A DNA stretch of 64,000 bases, from positions 4,960,001 to 5,024,000 of the forward strand of contig NZ_LR594675.1 of assembly GCF_901827205.1 (NCBI RefSeq). Direction: 5' to 3'. This DNA comes from Variovorax sp. PBS-H4 (GTDB taxonomy: Bacteria > Pseudomonadota > Gammaproteobacteria > Burkholderiales > Burkholderiaceae_C). This document shows positions 25,481-32,892 of the stretch, one piece after another. The translations under genes and the position numbers were made by a program. A model generated the notes under the pieces. It was given only the letters and a program-made list of their open reading frames with translations. It made no database searches and was not told the origin of the DNA. Numbering within the stretch: the stretch's first letter is position 1; each line of letters opens with the position of its first letter.

Positions 25481-26482
25481 TCAACCCAACAGTCGCGCCA
25501 GCGTAAGCAGCGCCAGCAGCACCATCCACATCACGACAGATCGCCAGACCAGGCCAACGACGCTGCGCAGATGCGCCGGCTCGGGCTCGCGCCCCGGGGT
25601 ACTGCCGTTGTCGAGACCGAGGTTTCCAGCCAGCGGGTCGCCCGCCTGCGCTTGCGAAAGCGGGTCCGTCAACGGCACCGGGCTGAGCGCGCCTCCGCCG
25701 AGCCGCACATTGACTGCACCCGAGGTCGCTGCCAGGATGACGCCGTCGTTCTCGCTGGGAAAGCGCCGGGCGTCATTGCGCCAACAGTCAATCGCCTCCT
25801 CGAAGCTGCCGACCACGGCGAAACCGATGGCCGTGATGCGTGCAGGCAGCCAATCGATCAGCGCCCAAGCCTGATCGGCCGCCTTCTGGACCCAGATGCT
25901 GGAGGGCTGAACCGAGGCGTTGTTCTTGTGTGCCCAGTAGCGTGCGACGAACTCGCTCATGCGGTAGAACACCGCTCCGGCAGGCCCCAGCCCGAAGGCG
26001 GCAAGGATCGAGAACCAGGCCAGCACGCCGAACACATGGCGGTGCGCGGCAATCACAGAATGCTCGATCACGTGGCGCACGATCTCGCTGCGTGGCAGGT
26101 CCGCCGCGTCCACGCGCTGCCAATGAGCCAGCAGCGAGCGCGCCAGTGCCTCGTCACCTACGTCGAGGGCGTCACGAATGCCCGTGAAATGGTGGCTGAA
26201 CTGCCTGAAGCCGAGTGTGACGTAGAGCACTGCCACGCTCCACAGCACCGCGAAAGGCAGGCCCAGCGCAAGCGCCAGGAACCAGTGCACTCCCAACGCG
26301 AGCACCGTCGGCACGAGGACGGCGAGCCCCCAGGCGACCCAGCCGTGGTGTGGTTTGCCGGCATCGAAGTTGCGGCTGGTCCAGCGCGTCCATGCCAGGA
26401 CAACACCGTACACCGGGTTGTGGTAAGCGAGCGGCCGCACCTGCTCGATCAGCAAGGCGCACAGGATCGCGAAGAAGCTCAT
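25481..26482 (-). CDS. CobD/CbiB-family membrane protein
   Basis: A 333-residue integral membrane protein of the CobD/CbiB/AmpE family. It opens MSFFAILCALLIEQVRPL with hydrophobic segments near 1-15, 45-90, 150-175 and 305-330, and has the family's EHSVIAAHRHVFGV and VARYWAHK stretches. True CbiB proteins attach aminopropanol in cobalamin synthesis, but no other cob gene is near, and this betaproteobacterial form upstream of hisC has no proven role. The ATG at 26482 is chosen as the start of homology; TATCAT lies 6 nt before it on the minus strand. Confidence 0.75.
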   Translation of the reverse strand: MSFFAILCALLIEQVRPLAYHNPVYGVVLAWTRWTSRNFDAGKPHHGWVAWGLAVLVPTVLALGVHWFLALALGLPFAVLWSVAVLYVTLGFRQFSHHFTGIRDALDVGDEALARSLLAHWQRVDAADLPRSEIVRHVIEHSVIAAHRHVFGVLAWFSILAAFGLGPAGAVFYRMSEFVARYWAHKNNASVQPSSIWVQKAADQAWALIDWLPARITAIGFAVVGSFEEAIDCWRNDARRFPSENDGVILAATSGAVNVRLGGGALSPVPLTDPLSQAQAGDPLAGNLGLDNGSTPGREPEPAHLRSVVGLVWRSVVMWMVLLALLTLARLLG

Positions 26483-26488
26483 CCGTTG

Positions 26489-26494
26489 ATGATA
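26489..26494 (-). promoter_or_regulatory. candidate -10 box of the CobD-like gene (leaderless type)
   Basis: TATCAT on the minus strand ends 6 nt before the ATG. It lies in the 55-nt gap after the Nudix gene, so readthrough is also possible. Confidence 0.3.
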
Positions 26495-26537
26495 GCGAGT
26501 GCCCCCCGACGTCCCGCCGACGCTTCGCGCCGCGAAG

Positions 26538-27257
26538 TCAGGCCGCGAGGAACCGGTAGAGGTTGCGCAGCATGCCGGCTGTTGCACCCCAGACATAGCG
26601 CTCGTGCGCGCCGTCCTGGTAGGGCATCGACAACCATTCGCGCGATTGGAGCGCGTCGTCGACCAGGGCATGGCGGCGGTGGTTCGCCGGGTTCATCAGG
26701 TAGGCCAGCGGGACCTCGAACGCCTGCGCAACCTCGTAGGGGTTCAGCGTCAGTTCCAAATCCGGGTGCACCAGACCGACTACGGGCGTCACGATGAAGG
26801 AAGTGACCGTTGTGTAGGTCGGCAGTTGCCCCAATACCTCGATGTACTCGGCCGAGAGGCCAACCTCTTCCCATGCTTCGCGCAGCGCCGCGGCCGCGAC
26901 GTTGGCGTCTTCCGGGTCGACCCTGCCGCCGGGGAACGCGACCTGGCCCGAGTGGGTCGACAGGTTGGCGGTCCGCTCGGTCAGCAGCACGGTGGGTTCC
27001 TCGCGCATCACGATCGGGACCAGCACCGCGGCTGCAGCCGGCACGCGGCTCGTCAGGCGCGGCTCATGCCGCAGTTCGGGCGTCCAGGTGGGCGGGGCGG
27101 CGAATCGTGCGCGCAGGGCCTGCGCATTGAGACGGGACGGCGGAACGGCAGGCAGCGCGGTGTCGACGCCGACCACCGGCACCTCGCGCGGATCGAAGGT
27201 CCGCAGCGCTGACGGCAAGACGGCATTGACGGTCTCTTCGGCGGGGGCGGAGCGCAT
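26538..27257 (-). CDS. Nudix hydrolase, CoA pyrophosphatase-like
   Basis: A 239-residue Nudix hydrolase. The Nudix box is complete (GGRVDPEDANVAAAALREAW continuing EEVGL), and the upstream STHSGQVAFPGG is the segment typical of CoA pyrophosphatases (NudL/YeaB group), which split CoA into phosphopantetheine and 3',5'-ADP. The ATG at 27257 is preferred; the in-frame opening up to 27419 has no homology and runs through the rplS terminator. Confidence 0.85.
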   Translation of the reverse strand: MRSAPAEETVNAVLPSALRTFDPREVPVVGVDTALPAVPPSRLNAQALRARFAAPPTWTPELRHEPRLTSRVPAAAAVLVPIVMREEPTVLLTERTANLSTHSGQVAFPGGRVDPEDANVAAAALREAWEEVGLSAEYIEVLGQLPTYTTVTSFIVTPVVGLVHPDLELTLNPYEVAQAFEVPLAYLMNPANHRRHALVDDALQSREWLSMPYQDGAHERYVWGATAGMLRNLYRFLAA

Positions 27258-27374
27258 GGCGGGTGGTGGAGCGGTCAAGTCGGGATCTGGAGAGTAAAAC
27301 GCAAAATGGCACCGATGACGACGAGCGGCACAACGACAAAAGTCACGATCGCTTCGTTTCATCAAGGCACCAAC

Positions 27375-27404
27375 GCAAAAAGCCGCCTTGATTGGCGGCT
27401 TTTG
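27375..27404 (-). terminator. intrinsic terminator of the rpsP-rimM-trmD-rplS operon
   Basis: On the minus strand AGCCGCC and GGCGGCT pair around AATCAA and are followed by TTTTT, 19 nt beyond the rplS stop. Confidence 0.9.
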
Positions 27405-27422
27405 CAAGGCAGGAGACACTCT

Positions 27423-27806
27423 TTACTGAGCTGCTGCTGCGGTCGAAGACTTGCCGGGCAGCTTTTCCTTGATGCGCGCCGAACGGCCGCTGCGCTCGCG
27501 CAGGTAATACAACTTGGCACGGCGCACATCGCCACGACGCTTGACTTCGATGCCGGCAATCAGCGGACTGTACGTCTGGAAGGTACGCTCGACGCCTTCG
27601 CCGCTGGAGATCTTGCGCACCGTGAAGCCGCTGTTGAGGCCGCGATTGCGCTTGGCGATCACCACGCCTTCGTAGGCCTGCACGCGCTTGCGGCTGCCTT
27701 CGACGACGTTCACGCTGACGATGACCGTGTCACCCGGCATGAAATCGGGAATCTTCTTGCCGAGCCGGGCGATTTCTTCCTGCTCGAGGGTCTGGATGAG
27801 GTTCAT
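27423..27806 (-). CDS. rplS: 50S ribosomal protein L19
   Basis: A 127-residue L19, located at the 30S-50S interface. It starts MNLIQTLEQEEIARLGKKIP, has PGDTVIVSV and the conserved C-terminal KLYYLRERSGRSARIKE, then a short Ala/Ser/Thr tail. The ATG at 27806 has AGGAAA upstream. It is last in the classical operon, separated from trmD by 99 nt that contain a minus-strand TATAAT, so it likely has its own promoter as well. Confidence 0.97.
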   Translation of the reverse strand: MNLIQTLEQEEIARLGKKIPDFMPGDTVIVSVNVVEGSRKRVQAYEGVVIAKRNRGLNSGFTVRKISSGEGVERTFQTYSPLIAGIEVKRRGDVRRAKLYYLRERSGRSARIKEKLPGKSSTAAAAQ

Positions 27807-27904
27807 GGCTTTCCTGAATTCGATCGTGCACGCGCTACACAAGGGGCGTCTTGCAGCCTGGACGGCTGCGCCGACGCGGCCGGCAGAGGATCGGGGAGCC
27901 AAAG

Positions 27905-27910
27905 ATTATA
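27905..27910 (-). promoter_or_regulatory. rplS: -10 box for separate transcription of rplS
   Basis: A perfect TATAAT on the minus strand overlapping the trmD stop, giving a leader of about 90 nt to rplS. No strong -35. Confidence 0.45.
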
Positions 27911-28652
27911 GCTTTTTCGCAAGCGCTTTCTCGTCCGTTGCGCTCAGAAGGCCCGCCGCGCGCGCCGCATCGATCAACTCGGGCCGCTTCTGCAGCGTGA
28001 TGGCGAGCCGCTGGTCGCGCCGCCAGCGCTCGATCTGCTCATGGTGACCTGAAAGCAGGACTGGCGGCACGCCCTGTCCCTTCCATTGCTCGGGGCGGGT
28101 GTAATGGGGACAGTCGAGCAGCCCATCCAGCGCCGGGTTGAAACTGTCCTGGATGTGGCTCGCCTCGTCGCCCAACACGCCGGGCTGCAGCCGGGCCACC
28201 GCGTCCAGGAGGGCCATCGCGGGAATCTCGCCGCCCGAGAGCACGAAGTCGCCCAGGCTGAGCTGGTGCGTCACGCGGGCGTCGATGAACCGCTGGTCGA
28301 TGCCCTCATAGCGCCCGCATACCAGGACTGCGCCCTCGCCCGAAGCCCAGTGCTCGACCGCACCATGCCGCAGGGCCTCGCCCAGCGGCGAAAACATCAC
28401 GACAGGCGCTGCGGCCCCGCGTGCAGCAAGCGCAGCATCCAGGCAAGCCGACAGCGGCTCGGCCATCATGACCATCCCTGGCCCGCCGCCGAATGGGCGG
28501 TCGTCGACTCGGCGGTAGTTGCCCTCGGAAAAATCGCGCGGGTTCCACAAATTGACCTGTACCTGCCCGGTCTCGAAGGCGCGTCGCGTCACACCGGTCA
28601 CGAGGAAGGGCGTGAACAGTTCAGGGAACAGAGTAATGACGTCGAAGCGCAT
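27906..28652 (-). CDS. trmD: tRNA (guanine-N1)-methyltransferase
   Basis: A 248-residue SPOUT-class enzyme that methylates G37 of tRNAs to prevent frameshifting. MRFDVITLFPELF opening, GGPGMVMMAEPL, CGRYEGIDQR and SLGDFVLSGGE (the knot region that binds S-adenosylmethionine) are all present. The ATG at 28652 starts the homology; three in-frame codon options upstream to 28676 are rejected. It follows rimM by 30 nt. Confidence 0.97.
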   Translation of the reverse strand: MRFDVITLFPELFTPFLVTGVTRRAFETGQVQVNLWNPRDFSEGNYRRVDDRPFGGGPGMVMMAEPLSACLDAALAARGAAAPVVMFSPLGEALRHGAVEHWASGEGAVLVCGRYEGIDQRFIDARVTHQLSLGDFVLSGGEIPAMALLDAVARLQPGVLGDEASHIQDSFNPALDGLLDCPHYTRPEQWKGQGVPPVLLSGHHEQIERWRRDQRLAITLQKRPELIDAARAAGLLSATDEKALAKKL

Positions 28653-28682
28653 TGGGCGCCGGGGCCGGTGCGGCACCGCTGC

Positions 28683-29237
28683 TCAGTAGTCAGGCTGCCA
28701 GTCGACTGTGATCAGCCGGCCCGCCAGGTCCACCTTGTCGACGAACGCGGAGACGAAGGGGATCATCCGCTCGACCGGCTTGCCATCCTCCAGAGCCTCG
28801 AGCACCAACGTGGTCTGCGGGCCATTCGCAAGCATTTCGCGAACCGTGCCGAGTGCCACGCCTTCCCGATTTACGACCGGAAGCCCGATCAGGTCGACCC
28901 AGTAGTACTCGTCCGTTGCGGCCGTTGGAAAGCTCGAGCGCGGCACGAATACGCGCGCACCGCGCAGCGCCTCGGCGGCGTTGCGGTCCGGCACGTCCTC
29001 GGAGCAGGCGACGACGCAGTCGGAATGCTCCTTGGCCTCGCGGATGGCCAAACGGAACACGCCGGTGGCGTTGCCGCCGGGCGCCTGCAGGAACCAACGC
29101 TTGGAGGAGAAAAGCGCCTCGGGCTTGGCGCTGTGGGGCAGGACCTTGAACCAGCCCTTGATGCCCCATGCGTCGGCAATGCGCGCCACTTCGATCGCGT
29201 CCGCCGGCAGTTCGGCGGCTTCGAGCGTGGGCAGCAT
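28683..29237 (-). CDS. rimM: 16S rRNA-processing protein RimM
   Basis: A 184-residue 30S maturation factor that binds S19. It has an N-terminal barrel (IEVARIADAWGIKGWFKV) and a C-terminal PRC-barrel with YYWVDLIGLPVVN. The start at 29237 lacks a strong ribosome site, suggesting coupling to rpsP, whose stop lies 15 nt before it. Confidence 0.95.
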   Translation of the reverse strand: MLPTLEAAELPADAIEVARIADAWGIKGWFKVLPHSAKPEALFSSKRWFLQAPGGNATGVFRLAIREAKEHSDCVVACSEDVPDRNAAEALRGARVFVPRSSFPTAATDEYYWVDLIGLPVVNREGVALGTVREMLANGPQTTLVLEALEDGKPVERMIPFVSAFVDKVDLAGRLITVDWQPDY

Positions 29238-29252
29238 TGCCGAGCGGGCGGC

Positions 29253-29516
29253 TTAGGCGGCCGCCTTGGGGGCCGCGGCAGCGGCTTGCTTGATCAGGCG
29301 GGTGACCGTGGGCGAGGCCTGAGCGCCAACACCCTGCCAGTAGGCCAGGCGATCCTGCGCGATGCGGATGCCTTCCTCGTTGTCCTTGGCCGTCGGGTTG
29401 TAAAAGCCCAGGCGCTCGATGAATCGGCCATCGCGGCGTACGCGCTTGTCCGACACGACGATGTTGAAGAACGGACGACCTTTCGAGCCGCCGCGGGAGA
29501 GTCGGATCACGACCAT
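29253..29516 (-). CDS. rpsP: 30S ribosomal protein S16
   Basis: An 87-residue S16 starting MVVIRLSRGGSKGRPFFNIV, with GRFIERLGFYNP and an Ala-rich end. It is first in the rpsP-rimM-trmD-rplS operon. A minus-strand TATAAT at 29628-29633 supplies a likely promoter with a leader of about 105 nt. Confidence 0.97.
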   Translation of the reverse strand: MVVIRLSRGGSKGRPFFNIVVSDKRVRRDGRFIERLGFYNPTAKDNEEGIRIAQDRLAYWQGVGAQASPTVTRLIKQAAAAAPKAAA

Positions 29517-29627
29517 GATTTATCCTTGGTGGTGCAGCGAACACTGAAATCGGTTCGCCCACGGAGTTCTTCCAGCGTCGAGACACGCGACATAGCCACC
29601 CGGCCAGCGCACGCTGAAAAGCCCGCG

Positions 29628-29633
29628 ATTATA
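29628..29633 (-). promoter_or_regulatory. rpsP: -10 box of the rpsP operon
   Basis: A perfect TATAAT on the minus strand in the divergent gap between rpsP and the GNAT gene. It is the only promoter-like hexamer of this quality there. Confidence 0.55.
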
Positions 29634-29679
29634 GCCCGAGCGATATTCCCACCATCCCGGCTTGCGCCGGGCCTTCCGA

Positions 29680-30201
29680 ATGATCACCATACGCCCCAGC
29701 CGCGACGAAGACATTGCCGCGATCACAGCCATCTACGCCCACCACGTGCTGCACGGCACCGGCACGTTCGAGACCGAGCCGCCCACCGCCGCGGACATGG
29801 CGGCGCGGCGAGCCGATGTGCTGGCCAGGAAGCTTCCTTACCTGGTAGCCGAGCGCGACGGTGAACTGCTGGGCTTTGCGTACTGCAACTGGTTCAAGCC
29901 GCGCCCGGCCTATCGCTTCTCGGCCGAGGATTCCATCTACCTGGCTGAGGCCGCGCGCGGCCGGGGGCTCGGTGCCAAGCTACTCGCTGCATTGGTGGAG
30001 GCCGCCGAATCCGCAGGCGTGCGCAAGCTGATCGCCGTCATCGGCGATTCCGCCAACGCCGGTTCGATCGGCGTGCACCGCGCGCAGGGTTTCGAGCATG
30101 TGGGCGTGCTGAAGAACTGCGGCTGGAAGTTCGGCCAGTGGCGCGACGTGGTCCTGATGGACATGGTGCTGGGCCAAGGCAGCGCGACGAGTCCCGAATG
30201 A
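29680..30201 (+). CDS. GNAT-family N-acetyltransferase (phosphinothricin acetyltransferase-like)
   Basis: A 173-residue acetyl-CoA-dependent acetyltransferase. Its opening ITIRPSRDEDIAAITAIY, the acetyl-CoA loop region AARGRGLGAKLLAAL and the late GFEHVGVLKNCGWKFGQW are the pattern of the Pat/Bar/YncA group, which acetylates small amino-acid-like amines such as phosphinothricin or methionine sulfone. Real substrate unknown. The ATG at 29680 is used rather than the upstream in-frame start at 29662. The stop overlaps the next start (ATGA). Confidence 0.85.
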   Translation: MITIRPSRDEDIAAITAIYAHHVLHGTGTFETEPPTAADMAARRADVLARKLPYLVAERDGELLGFAYCNWFKPRPAYRFSAEDSIYLAEAARGRGLGAKLLAALVEAAESAGVRKLIAVIGDSANAGSIGVHRAQGFEHVGVLKNCGWKFGQWRDVVLMDMVLGQGSATSPE

Positions 30202-30644
30202 AGAACAAGACCGTAGCGGCCTGGCTCGCCTTCCTCGGCGGACCGCTGGGCCTGCACTGCTTCTACCTGCGCGGCTTCGGCAGCACGCTCGGCTGGCTGC
30301 TTCCCATCCCGACTGCCCTCGGCCTCTATGGCATCGAGCGCGTGCGCCTCTATGGGGTGGACGATGCGTGGAGCTGGCTGCTGCTCCCGCTGCTGGGCTT
30401 CACGATTGCGGGCTGCGCGCTGACCGCCATCGTTTACGGCTTGATGACGCCGGAGAAATGGAATGCGCGCCACAACGTCGGCGCCGCGTCCGACGCTCCG
30501 CCCGGACGCAGCAACTGGCTCACCATCGGCGCGGTCGTGCTGGCCTTGTTCTTCGGCAGCACCATCCTGATGGCCAGCATCGCCTTCAGCTTTCAGCGCT
30601 TCTTCGAGCACCAGATCGAAGAGGGGCGCCGGATCTCACAATAG
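30198..30644 (+). CDS. small TM2-like membrane protein
   Basis: A 148-residue protein with hydrophobic segments near 5-20, 30-48, 60-85 and 108-130. The first part (KTVAAWLAFLGGPLGLHCFYLRG) resembles a TM2 domain, short paired helices of unknown function. The ATG overlaps the GNAT stop, so the two are translationally coupled. Its stop codon lies inside a triple 9-bp repeat. Confidence 0.65.
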   Translation: MKNKTVAAWLAFLGGPLGLHCFYLRGFGSTLGWLLPIPTALGLYGIERVRLYGVDDAWSWLLLPLLGFTIAGCALTAIVYGLMTPEKWNARHNVGAASDAPPGRSNWLTIGAVVLALFFGSTILMASIAFSFQRFFEHQIEEGRRISQ

Positions 30645-30669
30645 CCCCGATAGCCCCGATAGCCCCGAT
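30641..30669. repeat. three tandem copies of ATAGCCCCG
   Basis: Exact copies at 30641-30649, 30650-30658 and 30659-30667, followed by AT. The first copy contains the stop of the TM2-like gene and the last abuts the stop of pit, so the repeat fills the whole convergent gap. A short slippage-type array. Confidence 0.9.
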
Positions 30670-31679
30670 CAGAAAATCTGCAGGCCGATCCAGTAGGCGA
30701 CGGCCGCCACGAAGGCAGATGCCGGGATGGTGAAGACCCAGGCCCAGACGATGTTGCCGGCCACGCCCCAGCGCACCGCGCTGGCGCGCTGCGTCGAACC
30801 AACGCCGACGATCGCACCGGTGATGGTGTGCGTGGTCGACACCGGGATGCCCAGCGCAGTGGCGAGGAAGAGCGTCAGCGCCCCGCCCGTCTCTGCGCAG
30901 AAGCCGCCGACCGGCTTCAGCTTCGTGATTTTCTGGCCCATGGTCTTGACGATGCGCCAGCCGCCGAACATGGTGCCCAGCGCGATCGCGGCATAACAGG
31001 TCGCGATGGTCCACGCCGGCGGCGCGTCTGCGTCGGCAGCTGCATGGCCGGTTGCGATCAGCAGCATCCAGATGATGCCGATCGTCTTTTGCGCATCGTT
31101 GCCGCCGTGGCCCAGGCTGTACGCGCCGGCCGAGACCAGCTGCAGGGTGCGGAACCACCGGTCCACGCGCGAGGGCGTCGAACGGCGGAAGAGCCAGGCG
31201 ACGAGCACCATCATCATCGAGCCGAGCAGGAATCCGAGCAACGGCGACACGAAGATGAAAGCCACCGTTTTCCAGATGCCCGCGGCGACGAGCGACCCCG
31301 CACCCGCCTTGGCCATCACCGCGCCGACGATGCCGCCGATCAGCGCATGCGAGGAACTGCTGGGAATGCCGTAGTACCAAGTCAGAAAGTTCCAGCTGAT
31401 GGCGCCCACCAGCGCCCCGAAGACCACGTGCACGTCGACGACCCCGGGATGCACGATGCCCTTGCCGACCGTGGCCGCCACGCTGAGGTGGAACACGAAG
31501 ACCGCAACCAGGTTGAAGAAGGCGGCGAACACGACCGCGTGCCCGGGCTTGAGCACGCCCGTGGACACGACCGTGGCAATGGAATTCGCCGCGTCGTGGA
31601 AGCCGTTCATGAAGTCGAATGCGATGGCCAGCGCGACCAGCACTACCACCACCCAGAGGGCGACCTGGACCGATTCCAT
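30669..31679 (-). CDS. pit: low-affinity inorganic phosphate transporter
   Basis: A 336-residue PiT-family permease. The duplicated family motifs GFHDAANSIATVVSTG (near 27-42) and GGNDAQKTIGIIWMLL (near 192-207) are present, with about ten hydrophobic segments. It transports metal-phosphate complexes with protons. The start lies 12 nt after the DUF47 gene, a standard pairing in which the PhoU-like protein modulates transport. Confidence 0.93.
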   Translation of the reverse strand: MESVQVALWVVVVLVALAIAFDFMNGFHDAANSIATVVSTGVLKPGHAVVFAAFFNLVAVFVFHLSVAATVGKGIVHPGVVDVHVVFGALVGAISWNFLTWYYGIPSSSSHALIGGIVGAVMAKAGAGSLVAAGIWKTVAFIFVSPLLGFLLGSMMMVLVAWLFRRSTPSRVDRWFRTLQLVSAGAYSLGHGGNDAQKTIGIIWMLLIATGHAAADADAPPAWTIATCYAAIALGTMFGGWRIVKTMGQKITKLKPVGGFCAETGGALTLFLATALGIPVSTTHTITGAIVGVGSTQRASAVRWGVAGNIVWAWVFTIPASAFVAAVAYWIGLQIF

Positions 31680-31691
31680 TCGGCGCCGCGC

Positions 31692-32336
31692 TCAGGAATT
31701 CTCGAGGACGATGCCCTCGATCACATTGGCCACGTCCTCGCACTTGTCGGTGATCCGCTCGAGGAGCTCGTAGATCGCCTTCAGCTTGATGACCTCGCGC
31801 ACGTCCGGCTCCTCGCGGAAGAGCTTGCTCATGGCGCTGCGCAAGACGCGGTCAGCGTCGGATTCGAGGCGGTCGATCTCCTCGCAAGTCTTGAGCGCGG
31901 CCTCGGCGGTCGCCGGCTCGCTCACCCTGCCGAGGAGCTTGACAGCGTCCTTCACGCGTTCGCAACATTTGGTGCTCAGGGCGGTGAGGCGAGTGATCTC
32001 ATCCGTCATGTGGCGCACGTCGTACAGCGCCATGGTTTCGGCCGAGTCCTGGATCAGGTCAGCCACGTCGTCCATCGTGTTGATCAGCTTGTGGATCTGC
32101 TCGCGGTCGATGGGGGTGATGAAGGTCTTGTGAATGAGCCGATTGACGTCATGCGTCACTCGGTCGGCCGCGCGCTCGGCGTTGTCGACATCGCGGTTGT
32201 ACTGCTCGCGCAAGTGCAAATCGTTGTAGTTGCCCACCAGCTGCTCGAAAGCACGCGCGGCTTCGACGATGCGATCGGCATGCTGATTGAACATCTCGAA
32301 GAAATTCCCCTCACGGGGAAGCAGCTTGCCAAACAT
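31692..32336 (-). CDS. DUF47-family PhoU-like phosphate transport regulator
   Basis: A 214-residue all-helical protein of the DUF47/PhoU-like group, starting MFGKLLPREGNFFEMFNQHA and containing the DDVADLIQDSAETMALYD helix and a C-terminal ITDKCEDVANVIEGIVLEN. Such proteins accompany PiT permeases. AGGAG lies 7 nt upstream of the ATG at 32336; the in-frame extension to 32399 is not needed. No recognisable Pho box was found upstream. Confidence 0.9.
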   Translation of the reverse strand: MFGKLLPREGNFFEMFNQHADRIVEAARAFEQLVGNYNDLHLREQYNRDVDNAERAADRVTHDVNRLIHKTFITPIDREQIHKLINTMDDVADLIQDSAETMALYDVRHMTDEITRLTALSTKCCERVKDAVKLLGRVSEPATAEAALKTCEEIDRLESDADRVLRSAMSKLFREEPDVREVIKLKAIYELLERITDKCEDVANVIEGIVLENS

Positions 32337-32429
32337 TGGCGATCTCCTGGGTTCACGGCTATCACCCGCCCGTGACGCCATCATGAAAAAACCTGGCAAG
32401 TGTAATGGGCAAGCACCGCCGAGGCGGGC

Positions 32430-32891
32430 TCAGAGCCGCTCGATGCGCTGGCCGGCCACCCCCTCCAGCTGGGCCGCCGAGACCAGGGCCGGTGCGATCT
32501 CGGCGAGCGGCAGCAGCACGAAGGCGCGCTCGCCAAGGCGCGGATGCGGCAGGGTCAGAACGGCGCTTTGCATCGTGGTGTCGCCGTGATGCAGCAGATC
32601 GAGGTCGAGGGTACGCGGTGCGTTGCGGTAGGGCCGCACGCGCCCGGCCTCAGCCTCGAGCCGCTGCAGTTCGGCGAGCAGGGCCAACGGCGCCAGGCCG
32701 GTGCGCAGCTCCACGACGGCATTGATGAAATCGGGCCCCTGCGCTTCGATGGGTGCGCTGCGATACAGCGAGGAGCGCGCGACGAGCTGCGTGCCAGGCA
32801 AGGTTGCGAGGTCGTCCATTGCCCGCCTCACCATCGCCTGCGCGTCGCCGAGATTGGCGCCGATGGCGACGTAGGCCGGCGTTGCGGTCAC
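32430..32891 (-). CDS. folK: 2-amino-4-hydroxy-6-hydroxymethyldihydropteridine pyrophosphokinase
   Basis: A 153-residue HPPK that transfers pyrophosphate from ATP to the pterin in folate synthesis. YVAIGANLGDA near the start, SSLYRSAPI, GPDFINAVVEL and the signature RTLDLDLLHHGD are intact, as is LPHPRLGERAFVLLPL. The start is a GTG at 32891, one base after the pcnB stop (TGACGTG), so translation is coupled. Confidence 0.94.
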   Translation of the reverse strand: MTATPAYVAIGANLGDAQAMVRRAMDDLATLPGTQLVARSSLYRSAPIEAQGPDFINAVVELRTGLAPLALLAELQRLEAEAGRVRPYRNAPRTLDLDLLHHGDTTMQSAVLTLPHPRLGERAFVLLPLAEIAPALVSAAQLEGVAGQRIERL

Positions 32892-32892
32892 G

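Noticed and set aside
32337..32429. Pho box upstream of the DUF47-pit pair
   Set aside because: No CTGTCAT-like direct repeat was found.
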